Below are positions 18,003 through 26,093 of a DNA stretch of 64,000 nucleotides, piece after piece (the first letter of the stretch is position 1; each line of letters opens with the position of its first letter). The position numbers and the translations under genes are program-made. The stretch spans positions 5,108,001-5,172,000 of the forward strand of contig NZ_JASTLC010000001.1 in the NCBI RefSeq assembly GCF_030499575.1. The letters are read 5' to 3'. The notes beneath the pieces are model-generated. The model worked only from the letters and a program-made list of their open reading frames with translations. It did not search any database and was not told the DNA's origin. This DNA comes from Streptomyces sp. DG2A-72. GTDB lineage: Bacteria; Actinomycetota; Actinomycetes; Streptomycetales; Streptomycetaceae.

Positions 18003-18521
18003 CTACTTCCGCAGCTCGATGACGGTCTTGCCGATGCGGATCGGCGCGCCCAGCGGGATCGGTGTGGGGGTCGTCAGCCGGGACCGGTCCAGGTACGTGC
18101 CGTTGGTGGAGCCCAGGTCCTCGACGATCCACTGGCCGTCGCGGTCCGGGTAGATCCTGGCATGGCGGCTGGAGGCGTAGTCGTCGTCCAGCACGATCGT
18201 GCTGTCGTGTGCCCGGCCGAGGGTGATGGTCTGGCCCTGCAGCGCGACGGTCGTGCCGGTGAGGGTGCCCTCGGACACCACGAGCTTCGTCGGGGCGTTA
18301 CGGCCCCTGCGACCGCCGGCGGCGGGTTGCTGGCGCTGCTGCGGAGGCGCCGCCTGACGGGCGGCGGCCTGCTGCTGCCGGCTCGCGTCCCGCCGTGAGC
18401 CGCGCTGCGTGACGCGCGTTCCGAACAGGTCGCTGCGGATGACCTGCACGGCCACGATCACGAACAGCCACAGTACGGCCAGGAAACCCAGCCGCATGAC
18501 CGTGAGGGTCAGCTCTGACAT
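18003..18521 (-). CDS. fhaB: FHA-domain protein FhaB (FipA type), membrane-anchored
   Basis: The 172-residue product has an N-terminal membrane helix (about residues 8-28), a Gln/Ala/Arg-rich linker, and a C-terminal FHA domain with the phosphothreonine-binding signatures GRAHDSTIVLDDDYASSRHA and GSTNGTYLD. It reads threonine phosphorylation made by PknB and links it to the elongation or division machinery. It lies 10 bases downstream of fhaA and about 120 bases upstream of the phosphatase gene, all on one strand. Confidence 0.95.
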   Translation of the reverse strand: MSELTLTVMRLGFLAVLWLFVIVAVQVIRSDLFGTRVTQRGSRRDASRQQQAAARQAAPPQQRQQPAAGGRRGRNAPTKLVVSEGTLTGTTVALQGQTITLGRAHDSTIVLDDDYASSRHARIYPDRDGQWIVEDLGSTNGTYLDRSRLTTPTPIPLGAPIRIGKTVIELRK

Positions 18522-18531
18522 TGCCCCCGCT

Positions 18532-19392
18532 TCACCCTTCGGCTTGCCGGTAAATGATGGTGGTGCTGCCCACGACGATCCGCGAGCCGTCGCGGAGCGT
18601 AGCGCGGGTGGTGTGCTGCCCGTCCACCACGATGCCGTTGGTGGACCCGAGATCCTGGATCGTCGAGGGCGTTCCGGTCCGGATCTCGCAGTGCCGGCGG
18701 GAGACGCCGGGGTCGTCGATCCGCACGTCGGCCTCGGTGCTGCGGCCCAGCACCAGCGTCGCGCGGGAGATCTGATGGCGGGTGCCGTTGATCTCGATCC
18801 AGTAGCGGGTACGGCCGCCGGCCGCGGGGGCCGCGGGACGCTGGCCGCCCGCGGGCTGCGGGTACCCGTAACCGCCGGGGCGGCCGCCGGGCGGCGGCGC
18901 GGAGGGCATGGGCGGGGCGCCCGCGGGCGCGGCGGGCTGCGGGTAGCCGTACCCGCCGCCGGGTCGTCCGGCGGCGGGCGGGGCCGCGGGGGCGCCTGCC
19001 GGGGCCTGCTGGTCGGTGGAGGACGCGAGCGTACGGCTGCGCACCCGGTACAGGCCGGTGTCGAGGTCGTCCGCCTTCTCCAGGTTGACCTTGATGGGGC
19101 CCATGAAGGTGTAGCGCTGCTGCTTGGCGTAGTCGCGCACCATGCCGGCGAGCTCGTCGCCGAGCTGGCCGGAGTAGGGGCTGAGCCGCTCGAAGTCCGG
19201 CGTGCTCAGCTCCACGATGAAGTCATTGGGTACGACGGTGCGGTCGCGGTTCCAGATGGTGGCGTTGTTGTCGCACTCGCGCTGGAGCGCGCCCGCGATC
19301 TCCACGGGCTGCACCTCGGACTTGAAGACCTTGGCAAAGGTGCCGTTGACCAGACCTTCGAGACGCTGCTCGAACTTCTTCAGGACTCCCAT
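18532..19392 (-). CDS. fhaA: DUF3662 and FHA domain-containing protein FhaA
   Basis: The 286-residue product has an N-terminal DUF3662 domain (about residues 1-125, starting MGVLKKFEQRLEGLVNG), a flexible Gly/Pro/Tyr/Gln linker with repeats such as GGYGYPQPA, and a C-terminal FHA domain (GRSTEADVRIDDPGVSRRHC and GSTNGIVVD). In actinobacteria FhaA binds phosphorylated envelope-synthesis proteins, including the MviN pseudokinase. As the first gene of the minus-strand operon it defines the promoter region upstream. AGGAGG lies about 5 bases before its ATG at 19392. Confidence 0.95.
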   Translation of the reverse strand: MGVLKKFEQRLEGLVNGTFAKVFKSEVQPVEIAGALQRECDNNATIWNRDRTVVPNDFIVELSTPDFERLSPYSGQLGDELAGMVRDYAKQQRYTFMGPIKVNLEKADDLDTGLYRVRSRTLASSTDQQAPAGAPAAPPAAGRPGGGYGYPQPAAPAGAPPMPSAPPPGGRPGGYGYPQPAGGQRPAAPAAGGRTRYWIEINGTRHQISRATLVLGRSTEADVRIDDPGVSRRHCEIRTGTPSTIQDLGSTNGIVVDGQHTTRATLRDGSRIVVGSTTIIYRQAEG

Positions 19393-19864
19393 GGGGCACC
19401 TCCTCCTAGGCTGTCGTCCTGTGTACTGCTTCTTACCTGGTACTGCTTACTGATCGTATCCACGCGCCGGTGAATCGGCTGGTTCCCCCTGTCGGCCCAG
19501 TCGGCGGTTGTCGACGCCTGACGAAGTTCCCTCCTCAGGTCCCCTTCGAACTCCCTCGGGGACACAGTCCTGCCAAGGATCGTAGAGGCGGCCGCAGACA
19601 AGTGTCCCGCACCTGACTGTGGACCCCGACCGGCTCCTGGGGAGACGGCCGGTACCGGTACGAGGTTGATACGTGAACCGGTACACGTTGATACGTAGCC
19701 CGGGGTTCGGAGGTTTGCCGCCCGGTCCGGCCGACGGCACAGACGTCGCTGGTCGGCGGCTTCCCAGGGATAAGGGATGTGAACCCACCCTGGCCGGCGT
19801 GCTAATGTTCTGCGTGTCGAAGGGCGCCGAACCCAAGGGGGAAGGGCCCGAGGACACACCCAAT
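19393..19864. promoter_or_regulatory. Upstream region of the fhaA operon, with imperfect direct repeats
   Basis: About 470 bases separate fhaA from tRNA-Leu, with no credible gene. They hold two imperfect direct repeats at 19655-19674 and 19678-19696, both ending TTGATACGT and both starting CCGGTAC. The shared GTTGATACGT decamers are 22 bases apart, close to two helical turns. This looks like a tandem binding site for a regulator of the fhaA operon. The promoter of tRNA-Leu must also lie here. Confidence 0.5.
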
Positions 19865-19948
19865 GCGCGGGTGGCGGAATAGGCAGACGCGCTGGATTCA
19901 GGTTCCAGTGCCCGCAAGGGCGTGGGGGTTCAACTCCCCCCTCGCGCA
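19865..19948 (+). tRNA. tRNA-Leu (anticodon CAG)
   Basis: An 84-base class II tRNA. The acceptor GCGCGGG pairs with CTCGCGC (one G-U), and the anticodon stem CTGGA/TCCAG carries loop TTCAGGT with anticodon CAG at 19899-19901. The long variable arm is TGCCCGCAAGGGCGT, and the T arm is GGGGG/CCCCC. The discriminator is A; only CC of a CCA end follows in the DNA. Confidence 0.97.
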
Positions 19949-19954
19949 CCGGAC

Positions 19955-19989
19955 AAAAGCCCCGCAGGTCTCGGACCTGCGGGGCTTTT
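19955..19989 (+). terminator. Rho-independent terminator of tRNA-Leu
   Basis: The arms 19955-19970 and 19974-19989 pair perfectly over 16 bases around TCG and end in TTTT, directly behind the tRNA. Its symmetric A/T ends could allow it to act on both strands. Confidence 0.93.
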
Positions 19990-20075
19990 GCGTTCCCCGG
20001 ACGGGCGGGACGAGGGGCCGCGGGTGAGAGGACAATCACACCGCTGACTCACCCTGTGGACGCCCTCGGAGGCTG

Positions 20076-20729
20076 TTACGCGGCGAAGCGCTGCGCCAGC
20101 TTCTTGGCCTTGGCGGCGGCGTCGTCGAGGGCGCGTTCGCGGGAGGCCTCGAAGAGGGGGACCAGCTCGGCCATCGCCGGGTTGTGCGGGGCCATGGTGA
20201 GCTCCGGGACGATGAAGTCGAGGTCCATGGCGAGGGCGTCGGCGAAGATCGCCGACAGGTAGTTCTGCACGTACTCGAAGCCCTCGCGCGGGGTGCCCGG
20301 GGCATAGGAGCCGCCGCGGCTGGCGACCACGGTGACCGGGGTGCCCTTGACCTTCGAGTCCTCGCTGGCCGCGGTGCGGCCCATCAGGATCACATGGTCC
20401 AGCCAGGCCTTCAGGGTGGACGGGATCGCGTAGTTGTACATCGGGGCGCCGATCAGCACGGCGTCCGCCTGCTCCAGCTCCTCGATCAGCTGCAGGCGCT
20501 CCGCGAAGGCGGCCGCCTGCCCGGGGCTGTGCGCGGCCGGGTCGGCGAAGCCGGCGGTGTGGGCGTCGGCGGTGATGTGCGGCACGGGGCTCACGGAGAG
20601 ATCGCGGTAGATCACCGTGCCCTCGGGGTGCTGTTCCTCCCAGGTCTTGCGGAAGGCGTCCGTGACGGCTCGGGACGCGGAGGCGCCGCTGGGGAACACG
20701 GACGAGTCGATGTGGAGAAGCGTGGCCAT
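20076..20729 (-). CDS. azoR: FMN-dependent NADH:quinone oxidoreductase / azoreductase
   Basis: The 217-residue flavodoxin-fold enzyme has the AzoR layout: MATLLHIDSSVFPSGASASR (phosphate-binding loop for FMN), IGAPMYNYAIPSTLKAWLDH (flavin-contact segment) and ASRGGSYAPGTP. It reduces quinones and azo compounds with NAD(P)H and protects against thiol or quinone stress. It is divergent from an HxlR-type repressor gene, the standard arrangement for quinone-responsive control. The ATG at 20729 is chosen because the fold starts there, with AAGGAG near by. Confidence 0.92.
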   Translation of the reverse strand: MATLLHIDSSVFPSGASASRAVTDAFRKTWEEQHPEGTVIYRDLSVSPVPHITADAHTAGFADPAAHSPGQAAAFAERLQLIEELEQADAVLIGAPMYNYAIPSTLKAWLDHVILMGRTAASEDSKVKGTPVTVVASRGGSYAPGTPREGFEYVQNYLSAIFADALAMDLDFIVPELTMAPHNPAMAELVPLFEASRERALDDAAAKAKKLAQRFAA

Positions 20730-20852
20730 GGGGTCTCCAAGGAGAGCGGTGCCCGCACGGGAACGGCGGGCTAATAATTCGTACTCGACTATGGATAGCA
20801 CAGTCCCTTACTTTTTTTCACCTCCATACGTCGGGGCAGTACCCTGAAACCC
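20730..20852. promoter_or_regulatory. Divergent azoR/HxlR promoter region
   Basis: This short, comparatively AT-rich divergent region contains the small palindrome CTATGGATAG (20789-20798) inside ACTATGGATAGCACAGT, a candidate operator for the HxlR-type regulator. A run of T residues precedes CACCTCC. The operator assignment is an inference from position. Confidence 0.4.
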
Positions 20853-21215
20853 ATGGCGGGTGAGCGGATTCACGACGAATCGACGTGCAAGCGGGTGGAC
20901 GGCGGCATCACCCGTGTCTTCCAGCTGCTCGGCAAGCGCTGGACCGGCCCGATCGTGTCCGTGCTGGTGGAACAGCCCGCGCACTTCGCCGATCTGCGCC
21001 GGGCCGTCCCCGGGATCAGCGAGCGCATGCTCTCCGACCGGCTCACCGAACTCGGCGCCGCGGGACTCCTGGTGCGCGAGGTCGACACGGGTCCGCCGCT
21101 GCGGGTTTCCTACCGGCTGACGGAGGCGGGAGCGGCGCTGGGGCCCGCCCTGCGGGAGCTCGGGGAGTGGGCGGAGAAGCATCTGCCGGAGGGCGAGCGG
21201 GACGGCGGCTGTTAG
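20853..21215 (+). CDS. HxlR-family winged-helix transcriptional regulator
   Basis: The 120-residue product has the HxlR signature: STCKRVDGGITRVFQLLGKRWTG with the conserved N-terminal cysteine (residue 12), then GISERMLSDRLTELGAAGLL as the recognition helix and wing. Relatives sense quinones, aldehydes or thiol-reactive agents through that cysteine and repress a divergent oxidoreductase. Here the divergent gene is azoR, so autoregulated quinone stress control is the likely role. Start ATG at 20853. Confidence 0.9.
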   Translation: MAGERIHDESTCKRVDGGITRVFQLLGKRWTGPIVSVLVEQPAHFADLRRAVPGISERMLSDRLTELGAAGLLVREVDTGPPLRVSYRLTEAGAALGPALRELGEWAEKHLPEGERDGGC

Positions 21216-21234
21216 TCCCGGGCGCGGAGGACGG

Positions 21235-21261
21235 TTTTCCACAGCTGTGGAGTTGTCCACA
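21235..21261 (+). other. Two DnaA-box-like sequences (TTTTCCACA, TTGTCCACA)
   Basis: TTTTCCACA (21235-21243) and the perfect consensus TTGTCCACA (21253-21261) lie 18 bases apart in the gap between the HxlR gene and the DUF2252 gene. Confidence 0.5.
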
Positions 21262-21339
21262 GGGTCTGACGCGTTCTGGCTGCCGGTTGTACGGTCGGCA
21301 CGAGTTGATGTTCGTGCGCGTGCGGGGGAGGCGGTCGTT

Positions 21340-22794
21340 GTGACCCAGGTGGATGCGGGTTCGGCTGAGGCGGTCCAGGGGGCTGTCGTGGAGGCCGGGG
21401 CGGTGCGCCGACTGCCGGGCGTGCGGGGTTTCGCGGAGTGGTCCGCTGCGGGGGCTCAGTCGCCGAAGGAAGAGGGCAAGGCGCTGCGCAGGCTGGTGCC
21501 GCGGAGCACACACGCCGCGCTCGACCTGGACGGCTCCCGCCCCGACATGGTGAGCGCGGTCGAGGAGTCCAGCCGCGGCCGGCTTCCCGAACTCACGCCG
21601 CTGCGGATCGGCCGCATGGCGGCGACGCCCTTCGCCTTCCTGCGCGGCTCCGCGGGCCTGATGGCCTACGATCTGGCCCGCACCCCCATGACCCGGATCC
21701 GCGCCCAGATCTGCGGCGACGCCCACGCGGCCAACTTCGGGCTCTACGGCGACGCACGCGGCCGCCTGGTCATCGACCTGAACGACTTCGACGAAACGGT
21801 CCACGGCCCCTGGGAGTGGGACCTCAAGCGGCTCGCCGCCTCGCTGGTGCTCGCGGCCCGGGAGGCGGGCGCCGACGAGGACACCGGCCGCAAGGCGGCG
21901 CACGACACGGTCGGCTCCTACCGCCGCACCATGCGGCTGCTGGCCAAGCTCCCGGTTCTGGACGCGTGGAACGCCATCGCGGACGAGGAGCTCGTCTCCC
22001 ACACCGACGCCCATGACCTGCTCGGCACGCTGGAGCGGGTCGCCGAGAAGGCACGGGCCAACACCAGCGGGCGCTTCGCGGAGCGGTCGACGGTGCCGAC
22101 CGAGGACGGCGGGCGGCGCTTCGTCGACGCCCCTCCGGTGCTGCGGCAGGTGCCGGACGCGGAGGCGGCGGCCGTGGCGGTGTCCCTGGAGGAGTATCTG
22201 ACGACGCTCTCCGAGGACCGCCTCCCCCTGCTGGCCCGGCACGCGGTGCACGACGTGGCCTTCCGGGTGGTCGGCACGGGCAGCGTGGGCACGCGGTCGT
22301 ACGTCGTCCTGCTGCTGGACCACCGAGGCGAGCCGCTGGTGCTGCAGGTGAAGGAGGCCAGGCCCTCGGTGCTGGTTCCGCACCTGGTGACGGCGGGGTT
22401 CGAGGCACCCCAGGTGGACCACGAGGGCCGCCGTGTGGTGCTGGGCCAGAAGCGGATGCAGGTCGTCAGCGACATCCTGCTGGGCTGGACGACGGTCGAC
22501 GGCCGCCCCTTCCAGGTACGCCAGTTCCGCAACCGCAAGGGCAGCGTCGACCCCGCCGCCCTCTCCACCGACCAGATAGACGACTACGCCCGTATGACCG
22601 GCGCTCTCCTGGCCCGCGCCCACTCCCACAGCGCCGACCCCCGCCTCATCTCCGGCTACTGCGGCAAGAACGAGGAACTGGACGAGGCGATGGCGACCTT
22701 CGCGGTGGCCTATGCCGACCGTACGGAGGCGGACCACGCGGAGCTGGTGGCGGCGGTGCGGGCGGGGCGGGTCGCGGCGGAGACGGGGGTGTGA
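21340..22794 (+). CDS. DUF2252 family protein
   Basis: The 484-residue product matches DUF2252 throughout. It has an aminoglycoside-phosphotransferase or kinase-like core with FLRGSAGLMAYDLA, CGDAHAANFGLYGDARG, IDLNDFDETVHGPWEWDLKR and, further on, QVRQFRNRKGSVD and YARMTGALLARAHS. The GDAHxxNFG and DxNDFDE motifs mimic a kinase catalytic loop and metal site. The biochemical activity has not been established to my knowledge. I start at the GTG at 21340 (GGGGGAGG upstream); a longer in-frame start at 21247 would add 31 unlike residues and overlap DnaA-box-like sequence. Confidence 0.85.
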   Translation: MTQVDAGSAEAVQGAVVEAGAVRRLPGVRGFAEWSAAGAQSPKEEGKALRRLVPRSTHAALDLDGSRPDMVSAVEESSRGRLPELTPLRIGRMAATPFAFLRGSAGLMAYDLARTPMTRIRAQICGDAHAANFGLYGDARGRLVIDLNDFDETVHGPWEWDLKRLAASLVLAAREAGADEDTGRKAAHDTVGSYRRTMRLLAKLPVLDAWNAIADEELVSHTDAHDLLGTLERVAEKARANTSGRFAERSTVPTEDGGRRFVDAPPVLRQVPDAEAAAVAVSLEEYLTTLSEDRLPLLARHAVHDVAFRVVGTGSVGTRSYVVLLLDHRGEPLVLQVKEARPSVLVPHLVTAGFEAPQVDHEGRRVVLGQKRMQVVSDILLGWTTVDGRPFQVRQFRNRKGSVDPAALSTDQIDDYARMTGALLARAHSHSADPRLISGYCGKNEELDEAMATFAVAYADRTEADHAELVAAVRAGRVAAETGV

Positions 22795-22978
22795 CCGGGG
22801 ATCTGCGGGGCGCGGCGTTCGGCGGCTGATCTTGGGCTTGGTGTGCGCTGGGTCTGGCACTCGGCGGGCTTGACTTTCGATGAGCGTTCGCTGCGCTTGC
22901 TTTCAGTGGCGGAGGGCTGTGGACCGTGCGGGCGCTTGGACCGTCGGGGTCGGCCGAGGCGTGGCCTACGCTGGTCGC

Positions 22979-23884
22979 GTGACGAGGTCGGAAGCTGAGC
23001 AGGGTGGCGTCGCCGGAGAGGCGGGGGTGACGCCGCAGGACGGCCTGCCCGAGGCCGAGGAGGGTGCGCCCGGGCTCGACGACGCCGGTGCCGCGTCCGA
23101 AGACGCCGCTCCCCGCCCCGAGGAGCGGCTGGAGCGGGCTGTGCGGGCTGCTGAGCAGGCGCTCATCGAGTACGAGATCGCGGTGGAGACCTTCCGGGTG
23201 GAGGTGGAGAACTTCTCGCGGCTGCACCACCAAAAGCTCGGCCCGATGTACGCCCGGCTCGACGAACTGGACGCGCAGATCGCCGAGGCCGTGGCCGCCC
23301 GCACCGGCGACCCCGAGGACGTGCGCAAGGCGGACGAGGCGCGGGCGCGCGTCATGCCGATGCCGGGCGTCGAGGAGCTGTTCCACGGCTGGATGGACGG
23401 GGAGGGGCTGTCCCAGGAGGCCTCCGCGATGCTCACCGAGCAGCCGGTACGGCCTCCGCAGCGGGTGCGCCCCAGCGACGAGGCCCGCAAGCTCTACCGC
23501 GAGCTGGCCCGCAAGGCCCACCCCGACCTGGCGCAGGAGGAGGGCGAGCGCAAACGGCGTGAGGAGTTCATCACGCGGGTCAACGCCGCCTACGGCCGTG
23601 GCGACGAGGCGCTGCTGCGAGAGCTGGCCGCGGAGTGGGCCGCCGGACCGGTCCCCGAGGAGCGGCACCCGAGCCCCGCCGAGGAGCTCTATGCCCGCCT
23701 CGAATGGCTCGCCCAGCGCAAGGAACTGATCGCCGTCGTCGCCCGGGAACTGGAGGAGAGCGCGATCGGCGCCATGCTCCGGCTCGCCCCGGACGACCCC
23801 GACCGCCTCCTGGAGGAGGTCGCCGAGCAGCTGCTGGCCCAGGTCGCCGAGCGCGAGGCGAAGCTGGCGGAGCTGCTGCGCTGA
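22979..23884 (+). CDS. J-domain (DnaJ-like) protein
   Basis: The 301-residue product has an acidic disordered head, a helical or coiled-coil region (about residues 55-120), and a J-domain-like segment with the HPD tripeptide: KLYRELARKAHPDLAQEEGE, followed by EFITRVNAAYGRGDEALLRE. A C-terminal helical bundle rich in Glu, Leu and Ala completes it. The HPD motif predicts stimulation of DnaK ATPase. There is no Zn or glycine-rich DnaJ region, so it is a type III J protein with unknown clients. The start is the GTG at 22979; an upstream frame to 22880 is open but unlike coding sequence. Confidence 0.8.
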   Translation: MTRSEAEQGGVAGEAGVTPQDGLPEAEEGAPGLDDAGAASEDAAPRPEERLERAVRAAEQALIEYEIAVETFRVEVENFSRLHHQKLGPMYARLDELDAQIAEAVAARTGDPEDVRKADEARARVMPMPGVEELFHGWMDGEGLSQEASAMLTEQPVRPPQRVRPSDEARKLYRELARKAHPDLAQEEGERKRREEFITRVNAAYGRGDEALLRELAAEWAAGPVPEERHPSPAEELYARLEWLAQRKELIAVVARELEESAIGAMLRLAPDDPDRLLEEVAEQLLAQVAEREAKLAELLR

Positions 23885-23892
23885 CCGACCCT

Positions 23893-24038
23893 GGCGAAGT
23901 CGGCTGCGGATCGACAGTGCCGCAAAGGGGCGCGGGGCTGTATCGATTTGCGGCTCCGCCGCGATGGGGGTCCCCCCGCTCGAGCGAAGTCGAGAGTGGG
24001 GGAGCGACCAGCCACGCCGGACCCGCAGACGACCGACG
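23893..24038 (+). repeat. Dispersed repeat, copy 1
   Basis: It starts GGCGAAGTCGGCTGCGG, contains AGGGGCGCGGGGCTGT and GCGGCTCCGCCGCG, then an extra hairpin module (GCTCGAGCGAAGTCGAGAG), and ends GCGACCAGCCACG..CCGCAGACGACCGAC. The same order recurs at 25896-26054 and, inverted and lacking the module, at 44685-44811. It lies between the J-domain gene and the rhodanese gene. Confidence 0.85.
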
Positions 24039-24110
24039 ACCTCTCGCCGCACTTCCCGCGGAGCGCTCGGCGCCGTCGGGCCGTGCGGACGGTCCGGTAG
24101 CGTCGGGGGC

Positions 24111-24458
24111 ATGAGTTTCGGAGCTGGTGTGCCCACGGTCGAGGTCGCAGACCTCAAGGACGGCGACTTCCTGCTGGACGTCCGCGAGGACGACGAGTGG
24201 CAGGCGGGTCACGCCGAAGGGGCACTGCACGTCCCCATCAGCGAGTTCGTGGCCCGGTACGGCGAGGTGACCGAGGCGGCGCCGCAGGACGGCCGGGTCC
24301 ATGTGATCTGCCGTTCCGGCGGACGTTCGGCCCAGGTCACGATGTACCTCGTGCAGCAGGGCGTCGACGCCGTGAACGTCGACGGCGGCATGGAGATGTG
24401 GGCGCACGCGGGCCGACCGGTCGTGACGGACCAGGGACAGCCCGGGTACGTCCTCTAG
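24111..24458 (+). CDS. Single-domain rhodanese-like protein
   Basis: The 115-residue product is one rhodanese domain with LLDVREDDEWQAGHAEGALH near the start and the active-site loop VICRSGGRSA, in which Cys67 would carry the persulfide. The six-residue loop is typical of thiosulfate or polysulfide sulfurtransferases. It is probably cytoplasmic because there is no signal peptide. Start ATG at 24111. Its neighbours give no specific pathway. Confidence 0.92.
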   Translation: MSFGAGVPTVEVADLKDGDFLLDVREDDEWQAGHAEGALHVPISEFVARYGEVTEAAPQDGRVHVICRSGGRSAQVTMYLVQQGVDAVNVDGGMEMWAHAGRPVVTDQGQPGYVL

Positions 24459-24606
24459 GCCGGCCCGCAGGAACAGGCGCTGGGGCTCCAGGCCCCTCGG
24501 CCTCCAGGCCCTCGGGCTCCGTGACGTGGGCGCGGCGGTCGCCCTGGCATCGCTGCTCGGTCGGCGGTCGCCAGGGCTTTGCGGCTCGGGCGGCGGTGTC
24601 GGCGTG

Positions 24607-25740
24607 TCAGCCCAGCGGATGCGCCGCGAGCAGATCGCCCAGCGCTTCCTCGTGTGCCGCCGCCGGGCCGAGCGACAGCTCCAGGTGCTTGGCCCAGGCG
24701 TGGTACCGGTGCAGCGGATAGTCGGTGTCGGCACCGAAACCGCCGTGCAGATGCTGCGCGGTCTGCACGATCCGCCGTACGCCGTCCCCCGCCCAGATCT
24801 TCGCGACGGCCACGTCCCCGGCGGCAGGCAGCGCCCCCGGTGCCCCCGACGCGATCCGCCATGCGGCCTGCCACAGCGTGGCCTCCATCGCGCGCAGGTC
24901 GATATAGCGGTCGGCGGCCTGCACGGCGACCGACTGGAACGTGGCCACCGGGAACCCGAACTGCTCCCGCTTGCCGGTGTATTCGCTGGTCATCCGCAGT
25001 ACCTGGGAGCCGAGCCCGAGGGCCAGCGCGCAGGTTCCGGTGGCCAGCAGGTCGCGCAGCCACTCCCAGGCGCCATCGGCGTCGATGACATCGCGGGCCG
25101 CGATCCGCGCGCGGTCCAGGCGCAGTTCGGCCAGCCGCTCCCCGTTCGTGGAGAACTGCTCGGCGAGCACCACCCCTTCGTGGACCCGGGGCACTACCGC
25201 AAGGACGGTCCGGTCGGCGTCCGTCCGGGCCGGTACGAGGACGAAGTCCGCGTTGTACGCCCAGGGCACCGCCGTCTGCATCCCGTCCAGCGTCCAGTGG
25301 TCGCCCTCCTGGCGTGCGGTGACGGCGAGTTCGGCGGGGTCGTGCCCGGTACGGCCGGCGGCGGCGACCGTCAGGACCACCTCACCCCGCCCCGCCCGCG
25401 TCAGCAGCTCGGACCTCAACTCCTCGCCGCCATAAGCCTGTACGGCCGCAACTGCCGCGCAGCTCTCCAGCAGCGGCACCCTCGCCAGCACCTTCGCCGA
25501 CTCCCGCAGGACGAGGCACAGCGCGACAGCGTCGAGGCCCGCCCCGCCGTACTCCGGGGCGAGGAGCAGGCTCAATAGATCCGCGTCGGCGAGCCTGGCC
25601 CACAGCTCCCGGTCGAAGTCGTCGGCCACGGCCCCCAGGGTCAGCGCCGGGCTCGGCACGGCATCCGGCGCGACCCCGCCGAACACTCCCCGCGCCGCCT
25701 CGGCCGCCGCCTGCTGCTCCTCGGTGAAGGTGAAGTCCAC
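24607..25740 (-). CDS. Acyl-CoA dehydrogenase family protein
   Basis: The 377-residue product has the acyl-CoA dehydrogenase fold: an N-terminal helical domain (FTFTEEQQAAAEAARGVF), ALCLVLRESAKVL and LLLAPEYGGAGLDAVA, a middle beta domain, and the C-terminal helical domain with YTGKREQFGFPVATFQSVAV and QTAQHLHGGFGADTDYPLHR. The usual catalytic Glu position is not obvious in the final segment. It lies downstream of paaE on the same strand but after a 350-base gap holding a dispersed repeat and a TAGAACAGGTTCTA palindrome. It therefore probably has its own promoter. Start GTG at 25740 (GGAGG about 10 bases upstream). Confidence 0.85.
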   Translation of the reverse strand: MDFTFTEEQQAAAEAARGVFGGVAPDAVPSPALTLGAVADDFDRELWARLADADLLSLLLAPEYGGAGLDAVALCLVLRESAKVLARVPLLESCAAVAAVQAYGGEELRSELLTRAGRGEVVLTVAAAGRTGHDPAELAVTARQEGDHWTLDGMQTAVPWAYNADFVLVPARTDADRTVLAVVPRVHEGVVLAEQFSTNGERLAELRLDRARIAARDVIDADGAWEWLRDLLATGTCALALGLGSQVLRMTSEYTGKREQFGFPVATFQSVAVQAADRYIDLRAMEATLWQAAWRIASGAPGALPAAGDVAVAKIWAGDGVRRIVQTAQHLHGGFGADTDYPLHRYHAWAKHLELSLGPAAAHEEALGDLLAAHPLG

Positions 25741-25787
25741 AGTCCCTGTCCCTCCGGCGGATCCGCTGACCTGACGGAGCGTCAAGA

Positions 25788-25801
25788 TAGAACAGGTTCT
25801 A
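25788..25801. promoter_or_regulatory. KstR-like palindrome before the acyl-CoA dehydrogenase gene
   Basis: TAGAACAGGTTCTA is a perfect inverted repeat (TAGAAC..GTTCTA) 48 bases upstream of the start. It matches the TNNAACNNGTTNNA pattern known for the actinobacterial TetR-family lipid and steroid regulators KstR and relatives. The controlling protein is not in this window. Confidence 0.6.
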
Positions 25802-25895
25802 GGAGAAGGGAACGGGCGGGCGGCGTCGGGTGACGGGTGACGGCCCTGACGAAGGAACGGCCGGGCAGCACCGGGTCACGGAACCAAGTGGGTCG

Positions 25896-26054
25896 GGCGA
25901 AGTCGGCTGCGGTTCGGCAGCGCCCTGAAGGGGCGCGGGGCTGTGTGGATATGCGGCTCTGCCGCGATGGGGGTCTCCCCGCTCGAGCGGAGCCGAGAGT
26001 GGGGGAGCGACCAGCCGCGCCGGCGCCGCAGACGGCCGACGGCATATCGCGGCC
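25896..26054 (+). repeat. Dispersed repeat, copy 2
   Basis: Same module order as copy 1, including the GCTCGAGCGGAGCCGAGAG hairpin module. It lies between paaE and the acyl-CoA dehydrogenase gene and may act as terminator-like structured RNA for the paa operon. Confidence 0.85.
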
Positions 26055-26093
26055 CCGCGGCGGAGCCGCATATCGACACGGCCGGCGGAGCGC

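Noticed and set aside
19955..19989. tRNA-Leu 3' end as an integrated element attachment site
   Set aside because: No integrase gene, duplicated tRNA end or phage-like genes lie downstream; a terminator and azoR follow directly.
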